Assembly: GCA_003247575.1 (NCBI GenBank)
Contig: QJZC01000027.1
Span: forward strand, 62,001 to 126,000
Direction of reading: 5' to 3'
From: Pseudomonadota bacterium
GTDB lineage: Bacteria; Myxococcota_A; UBA9160; SZUA-336
DNA length: 64,000 nucleotides
Below, piece after piece: positions 52,125-59,306 of the stretch (position 1 is its first letter; each line of letters starts with the position of its first letter). The notes beneath the pieces were generated by a model. It ran no database searches. It was not told where the DNA came from and saw only the letters and a program-made list of their open reading frames with translations. The translations under genes and the position numbers were made by a program.

Positions 52125-52754
52125 ATGAGGAGCTCATTCGTTCGGCTCGCGACTGTGTGCCTGTGGGGCCTGAGCTTTGCGCTGGGCTGCACATCGTCTG
52201 GATCCGTCGCACCCGCTGTGGACCGGATCTCGGAGCGAGTGCCCGCGCACGGCGCGATCCGTGGGGGACAGCTGCGCTCGCCGGAGTCGAGCGGGATCGA
52301 CCGGGGGCTGTCGCGCAGCGGGTCCACTGCTCTCGAGGCACGCGTCGTACAGGCTGCCGAGAGCCGCCTCGGAGCCTCCTACCGGTACGGGGGCAGCGGT
52401 CCGGAGACCTTCGACTGCAGTGGCCTGGTCGTCTACAGCTACGCGCGTGCAGGGCTTCCGGGGCTCCCGCACAGCTCGCGCGCGCTCTACCGAAGCACGC
52501 AGCGTATCTCGTTGTCCGAGCTTCGGCCCGGGGATCTGCTGTTCTTCGACTTCGATTCCGAGCGCATTTCACACGTCGGGATCTATGTCGGAGAGCGCGA
52601 GTTCATCCATGCCCCCAAGTCCGGCCGCGGGGTGGAGCGCGTGCGCTTCGACCATCCGTATTGGAGTCGCCATCTCGGAACGGCGGGCCGCGTCGTGCGG
52701 CCCCAGCGCCTCGATCGTTCGCTACCCGCGGCGCCATCGCGTGGGGCCGAGTAG
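52125..52754 (+). CDS. NlpC/P60 peptidase, lipoprotein
   Basis: A 209-residue lipoprotein. ATG at 52125 gives a signal peptide with lipobox (FALGC). The NlpC/P60 domain covers the C-terminal 130 residues: ASYRYGGSGPETFDCSGLVVYSY holds the catalytic cysteine, ISHVGIYVGEREFIHAP the histidine. It should cut gamma-glutamyl-diaminopimelate links in peptidoglycan stems. It lies 90 bp after the FIST gene and is convergent with the PilZ gene, with 7 bp between the two stops. Confidence 0.93.
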   Translation: MRSSFVRLATVCLWGLSFALGCTSSGSVAPAVDRISERVPAHGAIRGGQLRSPESSGIDRGLSRSGSTALEARVVQAAESRLGASYRYGGSGPETFDCSGLVVYSYARAGLPGLPHSSRALYRSTQRISLSELRPGDLLFFDFDSERISHVGIYVGEREFIHAPKSGRGVERVRFDHPYWSRHLGTAGRVVRPQRLDRSLPAAPSRGAE

Positions 52755-52761
52755 AGTAGGG

Positions 52762-53415
52762 CTACTCTGCGACGGGGAGCTCATCCAGCGCCTCGAGGCT
52801 GGCGCGCAGGGCTGCCTTGAGCTCCGGGCTCATCGATTGGAACTCCACGGCGTAGCTCCCACCTTCCGTCTCGCGGACGACGGAAGCATGCAGCTCCAGG
52901 CCTTCCTGGCGCCCTTCGATGACGAACGCGATCGTGATCATCGCACCCAGCTCGGGGCGGATCGTCGTGCCGTCCAGTCGCGCGCCCGTGAGAGACACAT
53001 CTGCCAGTTGACCCGTATCTACCAGGTTGTCGCACTCGATCGCGACGGGAAGCCCGAGTGGGATGCGGCGCGCAACGCGCCGCACTCCGTTCTCCATGCA
53101 CACGAGACTGGGGTGGATGCTGGATACGAGCTCGGCGAAGGCGGGCGGGGGGGAGGCGAGCCTCACTCCGAAGCCCAAACGATCGTCCGCCCGTTTGCCC
53201 ACCCAGCAGACCTCGCCTCGAACCACGATTGGGTGCGGCTCGTAGTCGATGCGCAGCTCGACCGACGCACCGATCGCCGGCGTTGGATCGGCTTCGATGA
53301 ACAGCCCCGTCTCGGAGATGTTCCGCAGGATCCCTTCGCCTTCACGATCGTTGCTCTGAAAGCTGGCGCGGATCGAGCAGTTGTGTCGATCGTCGCGGCG
53401 ACGGCCATCGAGCAT
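52762..53415 (-). CDS. Tandem PilZ-domain protein
   Basis: A 217-residue cytoplasmic protein with two PilZ domains, the cyclic-di-GMP-binding fold. First domain: RRRDDRHNCSIRASF, then ISETGLFIE (D/NxSxxG). Second: RRVARRIPLGLPVAIEC, then DVSLTGARL. Both have the arginine-rich loop and the xSxxG motif, so both may bind ligand. ATG at 53415 starts right before the first domain; a frame open upstream reads as non-protein. A target (motility, envelope) cannot be named. Confidence 0.87.
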   Translation of the reverse strand: MLDGRRRDDRHNCSIRASFQSNDREGEGILRNISETGLFIEADPTPAIGASVELRIDYEPHPIVVRGEVCWVGKRADDRLGFGVRLASPPPAFAELVSSIHPSLVCMENGVRRVARRIPLGLPVAIECDNLVDTGQLADVSLTGARLDGTTIRPELGAMITIAFVIEGRQEGLELHASVVRETEGGSYAVEFQSMSPELKAALRASLEALDELPVAE

Positions 53416-53670
53416 ATGGATCCAGTCGGTAGGGAGCCGGGAAAACTTTCTCCTGGCGCTCGACGGGTGGGCTTGCGGGCGAGCGGTGGCTCGACTGGTC
53501 AATGAATGGGCCGGCCGTCGCGTAACGGCGCTCTCCGCCGGCAGTGAGGGGTATGCGTCGAGGGAGGAACTCAGACGGGTAGAGCTCGAGGGATTTCGGA
53601 GGCTCCGCAGCGAGCTAGAGTTTGCAGAACCAAGGCGTGAATGGGCGCGCGCGGTGGAGTAGGAGCCTCG

Positions 53671-54522
53671 ATGGAGCGGTGGAGTCGGGGGGCGACGGGT
53701 GTGCGGTTGGCAGATCGTGTGCACGAGACCCTGGGGGACTGGTTGGCACTCGGCCACGAGATCTGGACGACCGGGCAGGCCCGACTGGTACGGCGCTACT
53801 CTGCGCCGCGTACCTACGATGCGAACTTCGCGTATGGCGTCCGGGCGGAGACGGCCGCTGAGATCGATGCGTTTCTCAGTGATCTCGACGTTGCCTTCTC
53901 GCACTGTGCTCACCGTATGGTGGTCGGAGATCGACTGCTAGCGCCTGCGTGCGAGGCGCGCCTGCTGGTCGCGGGCTTCGAGCTTCAGGTCCCCGAGATC
54001 GCTCTCCTGCTCGAGGGTCCACTACGCGGCGGTTCGCAGCGAGGTGTCGAGCTGCGGCCGGTACAGACAGAGTCGGACTGGGCGTCGCTCGAAGCGCTCC
54101 ATCTCGAGGATCATCGCGAGGAGGCACGCAAGGGTTTTCACGAGACCTGGGAGCCGTCGCTCACGCACGAGATCGTCTCCGCAAAGAGGGCGAAGGCACC
54201 GCGAGTGCAATACTTCCTGGCGCGCTGCGAGGGAGTCGATTGCGGTTTCTTCTCTGCATGGCCGGGTCGGAATGGGATCGGAAAGGTCGAGGATCTCTTC
54301 ACTCTGCCGGAGTTCCGTGGGCGTGGCATCGGGAGGGCCCTGATCGTGGGCTGTGTCGAGGATGCGCGTGCACGCGGCGCGGGGCCTGTCGCGATTACGG
54401 CGCGTTCTGATGACACGCCCGTCAGGATGTACCTGGACCTCGGATTCCAGCCCGTGTGTCTGCATCGGGTGTATCTTCAGTCCGAATCGCGGGCTGCTAG
54501 CTCGAAGCGAGGGTCAGACTGA
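53671..54522 (+). CDS. GNAT-family N-acetyltransferase
   Basis: A 283-residue protein. The C-terminal half is a GNAT domain with the acetyl-CoA motif FRGRGIGRALIVG and, just before it, EDLFTLPE. ARSDDTPVRMYLDLGFQPVC is the normal end of the domain. The N-terminal half (RYSAPRTYDANFAYGVRAET, ICxx-free) resembles an uncharacterised extra domain of some GNAT proteins. ATG at 53671 follows TAGGAG. Its 3' end overlaps the end of the epimerase gene by 26 bp on opposite strands. Confidence 0.8.
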   Translation: MERWSRGATGVRLADRVHETLGDWLALGHEIWTTGQARLVRRYSAPRTYDANFAYGVRAETAAEIDAFLSDLDVAFSHCAHRMVVGDRLLAPACEARLLVAGFELQVPEIALLLEGPLRGGSQRGVELRPVQTESDWASLEALHLEDHREEARKGFHETWEPSLTHEIVSAKRAKAPRVQYFLARCEGVDCGFFSAWPGRNGIGKVEDLFTLPEFRGRGIGRALIVGCVEDARARGAGPVAITARSDDTPVRMYLDLGFQPVCLHRVYLQSESRAASSKRGSD

Positions 54523-55432
54523 GTCCTTCCCTCAGGTCGGTCTTCGGGGCCCAACCGAGGCAGTCCATGGCGCGCTGCCTCGATGCGCGACTGTGTGCGA
54601 CGTCGCCGGAGCGGGCTGGCGCGTACTCGAGCTCGGGCGCGAGACCGCACAGCTCACAGATCATCTCCGCCAGCTCGAGCACCCTGTGCGATCGACCCGA
54701 GCCGATATTGATCGGCTCACCCGCGCAGGCCTCGGAGGCACTAGCGGCGCTCTCCAGCGCCGCGACGACATCCTCTACGAAGACGAAGTCGCGCGACTGG
54801 AGGCCGCTTCCGTGCACCTCTGGAGCCAGACCGCTTCGCGCACGAGACAGAAACCTGGGAACGACCGCAGCGTAGCTCGAGTGCGGGTCCTGGCCCGGAC
54901 CATAGACGTTGAAGAAGCGCAGCACGCAGGTCTCGAGCCCGTGTTGGCGAGAGAATTCACGGCAGTACTCTTCGCTCGTCAGCTTCTGAATGGCGTACGC
55001 GGAGTGCGGGCTTGGCCTGGCTCCCTCGTGCTGGATGGGCTCCAGTGACTCTCCGTAGATGGCACAAGAGCTGGCCAGCACGAAGCGCCTCACCCCGGCG
55101 AGCTGCGCTGCTCGCAGTACCTGCAACGTGCCGGTGGCGTTCACCGCATGGGTCCGAAGCGGATCCCGAACCGACTCGGGCACCGATGGGCGGGCTGCCA
55201 GGTGAAACACGCAGTCACAATCAGACACCGCTTGCTCGATGGTGGGCTGACTCGTGATACAGCCGTGTACGAAGTCGATCCGATCCTGGACCGCTTCGAG
55301 GCGATCCAGCGTGCCGCTCGACAGGTCGTCGAGCACGCGCACGCGAAGTCCCGCGGAGGCACACCGATGCGCGAGGCGCGATCCGATGAAGCCCGCTCCG
55401 CCGGTGATCAACACGCGACTCTGATGTGACAC
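54497..55432 (-). CDS. NAD-dependent sugar-nucleotide epimerase/dehydratase
   Basis: A 311-residue extended SDR enzyme. Cofactor loop: ITGGAGFIGSRLA. Catalytic pair: YAIQKLTSEEY (YxxxK). Substrate segment: RFFNVYGPGQDP; C-terminal RDFVFVEDVVAAL. This is the pattern of UDP-glucose 4-epimerase/GalE-like and UDP-glucuronate epimerases in polysaccharide synthesis. No glycosyltransferase is next to it, although DUF2304, often found beside such enzymes, lies on the other strand. Confidence 0.92.
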   Translation of the reverse strand: MSHQSRVLITGGAGFIGSRLAHRCASAGLRVRVLDDLSSGTLDRLEAVQDRIDFVHGCITSQPTIEQAVSDCDCVFHLAARPSVPESVRDPLRTHAVNATGTLQVLRAAQLAGVRRFVLASSCAIYGESLEPIQHEGARPSPHSAYAIQKLTSEEYCREFSRQHGLETCVLRFFNVYGPGQDPHSSYAAVVPRFLSRARSGLAPEVHGSGLQSRDFVFVEDVVAALESAASASEACAGEPINIGSGRSHRVLELAEMICELCGLAPELEYAPARSGDVAHSRASRQRAMDCLGWAPKTDLREGLSLTLASS

Positions 55433-55824
55433 GCGACCTCCTCTCGAGCGACCGATACCTCGAGTGACCGATACCTCGAGTGATCGATTCGGAGACGGAA
55501 TGCGCAGCTGGGTTGCGCATCGGTCGATATCGAGAACGGTCGAGGTCGAAAGCGGCCGGGTTCGAGAAGCTGCGCCCGCCTCGAGCGAGTGGGACCGCAG
55601 CTTCTCGGAACGACTCGGAACGATTATTTCTGGCCCCGTTCGTGCCCGTCAACTGGTCCTGGGATGGCGGGGTTCGGGCTGCGGACTCACTGCTCTCGTG
55701 ACTGCGGAAGCCCAGACTCGGGGGAAGGTCCATTTTTCATGCATATTTTAATTTTCCAAGCGCGATCGCGCTCCTGCGAGCGCGCAGCGGTTCCATTCGC
55801 GCTGAAACGACAATATCCTAGGCG
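55433..55824. promoter_or_regulatory. Divergent control region with AT-rich tract and a 14-bp palindrome
   Basis: A 392-bp gap between the divergent epimerase and DUF2304 genes. The tract atttttcatgcatattttaa (from 55731) is far more AT-rich than the window average and looks like a promoter or UP-element. It is followed by the perfect palindrome AGCGCGATCGCGCT (55759-55772), an operator or methylation-type site. The 16-bp tandem repeat at 55444-55486 is near the epimerase start. Confidence 0.4.
55444..55486. repeat. 16-bp tandem repeat, 2.7 copies
   Basis: tcgagcgaccgatacc (55444-55459), tcgagtgaccgatacc (55460-55475) and the first 11 bases of a third (55476-55486). It starts 12 bp upstream of the epimerase ATG, so it lies in that gene's leader. 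Copies may be operator sites or a slipped-strand duplication. Confidence 0.7.
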
Positions 55825-56349
55825 ATGAAGCGCGCCCGCGGACAGGCTCTGCCCGGAGAGGCGCTCGAACACGGCTCGGGGATGGACATTTCCTGGGCCC
55901 AGCTGCTGGAGACTTTTCCCATGGAACTCGATCTCGCGAATCTGGACTCGTTGCGCAGGCTGCTCTTGGAACAGCCGGAGTCGCCAGTCACACGTGTGAT
56001 CGCGCTCGGTGTCAGTATCGCGTTCCTCGGCGCCGTCCTCGAGCTGGTACGCCGCGGTAGGATTCGCGAGGAGTACACCACGATCTGGATCCTCGTAGGG
56101 GGCGCGCTGCTCGTGGTCGGGGTTTGGTTCGATGCCGTCCGCATACTGGCTAGAGCGGTCGGTGCGTGGACCTCGAGCTCGACCTTGTTCTTCTTCGGCG
56201 AGATGTTCTTGCTGGTTCTTTGTCTCCAGTACGCAGTGCGCCTGTCGAGTCTCACTCAGCGCGTCAAGCAGCTCACGCAAGAGGTCGCTCTGCTGCGCGG
56301 TGAGCTCGAGGAGCGTGCTCCGGGCAAGGGGAGCCCGTCGGCGGGCTGA
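55825..56349 (+). CDS. DUF2304 membrane protein
   Basis: A 174-residue protein with three membrane helices (VIALGVSIAFLGAVLELV, TTIWILVGGALLVVGVWFDAV, TLFFFGEMFLLVLCLQYAV) and a C-terminal coiled coil (LTQRVKQLTQEVALLRGELEE), the plan of DUF2304. Family members are often found with glycosyltransferases of the dolichol-phosphate-sugar type and are thought to assist sugar transfer at the membrane. Residues 1-50 are an unusual N-terminal extension, so a later start (ATG at 55882 or 55921) is possible. Confidence 0.75.
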   Translation: MKRARGQALPGEALEHGSGMDISWAQLLETFPMELDLANLDSLRRLLLEQPESPVTRVIALGVSIAFLGAVLELVRRGRIREEYTTIWILVGGALLVVGVWFDAVRILARAVGAWTSSSTLFFFGEMFLLVLCLQYAVRLSSLTQRVKQLTQEVALLRGELEERAPGKGSPSAG

Positions 56350-56709
56350 GCGCGCGAATACGCCAGCGCGAGAGATCCCGGCGAGGCTCGCCCGAGACAC
56401 CAGCCCGGGCGCGTACGGTCGTGCTGGATCGCTGGCCGCCGCAATTGTTGAGTGTCAGGAGTGGGTATGTCATCTGTCTGGCGCGAGCGGTTGTGAATTC
56501 GAACGTATCCCAAATGACCGCGATTTGACCGCAAGTTTTCACTCGACGTGCGCGGTCCCAGAATGCTTTACTCGCAATCAGAATTTTGGGGGCTTGACCT
56601 CGTTACTCTCTGCGGAGACTGATTGCTCTGGGGATATAGAGCAGATCTACCTATCATCCTCGTTCTACTATCCTCGTTCTACTCGACCGCAGCTCTACTC
56701 TGGGAGGAG
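56350..56709. other. Intergenic region before the beta-helix gene
   Basis: A 360-bp gap that is less GC-rich than the flanking genes, particularly 56500-56700. It carries the tandem repeat at 56656-56683 just before the start. TTGACC occurs at 56594-56599 but no matching -10 box is at a normal distance. No gene was found. Confidence 0.35.
56656..56683. repeat. Perfect 14-bp tandem repeat in the leader of the beta-helix gene
   Basis: atcctcgttctact at 56656-56669 is repeated at 56670-56683, 27 bp before the start codon. It will be transcribed as part of the 5' leader if the promoter is upstream. Confidence 0.75.
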
Positions 56710-57732
56710 ATGAATCTGATGAATCGCTCTACTCGCACCTCGGCGTTCCGGTTTGCGCAAGCGGGTGTGCTCGCGGCGGCCCTGGCTGTGCCGTTCGCAG
56801 CTCACGCGAATCACCCCGTGCTCGTCGAAGGTGAGCAGGACTTCGATGGCGACCTCCGGGTCGGGATCGAAGAAGATATGGACGGTCCTGACGGAGATCC
56901 TCTCGGTCTGACCTTCGGCACGATCGGCGGATGTCTCGGGAGTATGAATGCCGCCATCAACCAGAACGGTACCTGCACCGTGGTCACTTCCGGCACCTTC
57001 GCCGAGGTGGTGAACATCACGGGCTCGGTCACTCTGGAGGCAGCGCCCGGCGTCCGGGCAAACATCGATGCATTCCTGGCGCCACCGGACCCGCTCGGCA
57101 ACGTGTTCAACAACATGATGAGCAGCAACGACACGCGTTTGAATGCGCCCGGCATCATCATCAACGTACCTGACGACGGCCCACCCAGCCGTGTGATCAT
57201 CCGGAACATCACGACGCAGAACTGGACGGACGGCGTCCTCATCATGGGCAACTCGAACGTGCTTCTGGATGGTGTCGAGGCCACGCACAACACCAACCAC
57301 GGAATCAACGTGACCGGAAACGCCGTGGTTGCGATCGTCAACTCGTCCGCGACTGCGAACGGATTCCGTCGCGGTGGTGGCGGCGTCTTCCCCTCGGCCG
57401 ACGGAGTGCCGATGCCGGGGGTCGGGATTCGTTTCCAGGACTCGTCCCGAGGCGAGATCCGGAACTCCACCGCCACGGGGAACTTCAGCTTCGGAATCGC
57501 CAACCAGTCCACCTCGGGTGCGACGGGTGTCACGATTCGAGATACGACCATCATCGGGAACTTCCCGGGCGATCCAAACATCCCCGGTGCGCGCGCGTTC
57601 TGTCGTGCCCAGCTCGGTGACTTCGATCGAGCCGAATCGGTCTGCTTCCAGTTCCTGGTTCGCTCTGCGATCGGCCTGAGCTCGAGCGCCGCTCCCACGC
57701 CGGTCCCAATGATGATGAACGGGGGCATGTAA
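56710..57732 (+). CDS. Secreted right-handed beta-helix protein
   Basis: A 340-residue protein. GGGAGGAG lies just before ATG 56710; the in-frame ATG at 56719 has better spacing and is equally likely. A signal peptide ending in AAHAN is followed by a parallel beta-helix (about 85-290) of the NosD/pectate-lyase-like kind: RVIIRNITTQNWTDGVLIMG, NVLLDGVEATHNTNHGINVTG, NAVVAIVNSSATANG, RGEIRNSTATGNFSFGIANQ and GVTIRDTTIIGN. No catalytic site of a polysaccharide lyase is obvious. It should be periplasmic or surface-bound. A clear terminator follows. Confidence 0.82.
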   Translation: MNLMNRSTRTSAFRFAQAGVLAAALAVPFAAHANHPVLVEGEQDFDGDLRVGIEEDMDGPDGDPLGLTFGTIGGCLGSMNAAINQNGTCTVVTSGTFAEVVNITGSVTLEAAPGVRANIDAFLAPPDPLGNVFNNMMSSNDTRLNAPGIIINVPDDGPPSRVIIRNITTQNWTDGVLIMGNSNVLLDGVEATHNTNHGINVTGNAVVAIVNSSATANGFRRGGGGVFPSADGVPMPGVGIRFQDSSRGEIRNSTATGNFSFGIANQSTSGATGVTIRDTTIIGNFPGDPNIPGARAFCRAQLGDFDRAESVCFQFLVRSAIGLSSSAAPTPVPMMMNGGM

Positions 57733-57797
57733 GCTCTCCGATCACCATCAGCACGGAGGCCGCGCACTGTTCCAGGGCGGTCTCGCTGGTCGAACGG

Positions 57798-57838
57798 CGG
57801 CGGGTTCTCGGGTGCGGGAGCCCGCCGCTCGTCTTTTT
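57798..57838 (+). terminator. Intrinsic terminator of the beta-helix gene
   Basis: cggcgggttctcg (57798-57810) pairs with cgggagcccgccg (57815-57827), 13 bp with two G-T pairs and a GGTG loop, followed by ctcgtcttttt. Its position also argues against starts of the next gene upstream of 57840. Confidence 0.82.
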
Positions 57839-57931
57839 CGGGCCGGCTGTCGGTGGGGAGGCTGTGGACGCCCCGGGAGGGCAGCAGCCATACTAGGTTG
57901 CGGGCGGGCTCGCGTCGGAGGAGAGACTCAG

Positions 57932-59236
57932 GTGGAACCGAAATCTGTGCGGGTGCTGGTCGGTTTGATCGCGTGCGGGCTGATCTGTGCTGCGGCTCGG
58001 CCAGGACTTGCGTGTGAAGCCATGATCGGCAGGGAGTACACGGACCCGCCCGAAGTCGCCCAGCTCGATCTGGATCGATCCCAGTGGCATGTCGGTCGGC
58101 GCCTGCGGGACGAGGGTCGCGCGCGAATCGAGTATCTGAAGGCGGCGGAGACCACCCGCGATTGGACCGAGCTCGTCACCTGGCAGGTCACCTTCGGGAA
58201 GCAGGATCCGGATCGTTCCATGCGCGAGTTCCTGCGCATGCTCCGCTATCAGTGCCCAGAGCTCGAGTCGCGCACCGTTCGACAGACGGAGAGCGAGCTG
58301 ATCTTCGAGTGGTGGCACTCGGGCTGTTTCGGCCGCCCCGCCCAACACGAGCTCGTCCGGCTCGTCTCGGGACTCACCGGCGGGCACATGCTCGCTTACG
58401 ATCGTCGAGGGAAGCGGGTCGAGGGGGAGGACCGCGATCGCTGGCTCGAGCGGCTGCAGAAGGCACCGCTGGTGACGGAGATCGATCCAGCCTCCACTGA
58501 AGAGATCGATCAGGCTCGCCTAGCGATCTGGGCGCGTGACTACGATCGTGCGCACGAGCTCCTGCGGCAGTTGGCGAAGCAGGGGGACCCCGCGGCGCAG
58601 GAGGAGTTGGCCCGCCTCTCGTTCGAGGGATGGGGAACCGAGCAGAGCGATACTCAGGCCGTCGAGTGGTTCCGGAAGGCGATTGCCAAGGACTACGCGC
58701 CGGCACACTACAACTTGGCGCGCATGTACGAGCAGGGTCGTGGGCTCGACCGCGATCCCGCCAAGGCGCGAGTGCATTTCGAGGCTGCCGCCAAACTCGG
58801 GCATGCGGACGCACAGGGGCGACTCGCCTTTCTGCTCCTCGACGAGCCCGAGCCGGACTATGCAGCCGCGGCCCGCTGGTTCGAACGCGCGTCGAAAGGC
58901 GGCCATCTGGATGCCGACTACTGGCTGGGCCGCATGGCGGAGGAGGGCTGGGGCGCCGAGGCCGATCTCGCCCGAGCCTTCGAGCTCTACACGGGGGCGG
59001 CCGAGGCGGGTCAGCCCGACGCGCAGTATCGACTGGCGCTGCTCTATCAGGACGGGCGTGGGGTGAAGGCGGATCCAGACGAAGCGGGGAAGTGGGCCTA
59101 TCGTGCCGCAGTGCAAGACAGTGCCGAAGCGCAGGAGCTTGTGCGGTCCCGTTACAGTCCATCTGCGCAGGCACCGAAGCTTTCCGTTCCCGAGAAGCTC
59201 GACCTGGAAGAGATGCGCAAAGCAATGACTCCCTGA
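57932..59236 (+). CDS. Secreted Sel1-repeat protein
   Basis: A 434-residue protein. GTG at 57932 follows GGAGGAGAG and opens a signal peptide (VRVLVGLIACGLICAAARPGLAC). The first half (about 30-185) has no known domain. The second half has five or six Sel1-like repeats, such as GDPAAQEELARLSFEGWGT, APAHYNLARMYEQGRGLDRD, LDADYWLGRMAEEGWGAEAD and PDAQYRLALLYQDGRGVKAD. Sel1 repeats bind proteins and often take part in envelope or signalling assemblies. Convergent with the hybrid kinase gene. Confidence 0.83.
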   Translation: MEPKSVRVLVGLIACGLICAAARPGLACEAMIGREYTDPPEVAQLDLDRSQWHVGRRLRDEGRARIEYLKAAETTRDWTELVTWQVTFGKQDPDRSMREFLRMLRYQCPELESRTVRQTESELIFEWWHSGCFGRPAQHELVRLVSGLTGGHMLAYDRRGKRVEGEDRDRWLERLQKAPLVTEIDPASTEEIDQARLAIWARDYDRAHELLRQLAKQGDPAAQEELARLSFEGWGTEQSDTQAVEWFRKAIAKDYAPAHYNLARMYEQGRGLDRDPAKARVHFEAAAKLGHADAQGRLAFLLLDEPEPDYAAAARWFERASKGGHLDADYWLGRMAEEGWGAEADLARAFELYTGAAEAGQPDAQYRLALLYQDGRGVKADPDEAGKWAYRAAVQDSAEAQELVRSRYSPSAQAPKLSVPEKLDLEEMRKAMTP

Positions 59237-59306
59237 CTAGGCTCCGGCCCGGAGGGCGCCAGTCGGCGGTTGTCGCATGGCTCTCCCGGAGAGGGGCTCC
59301 CTTTGC

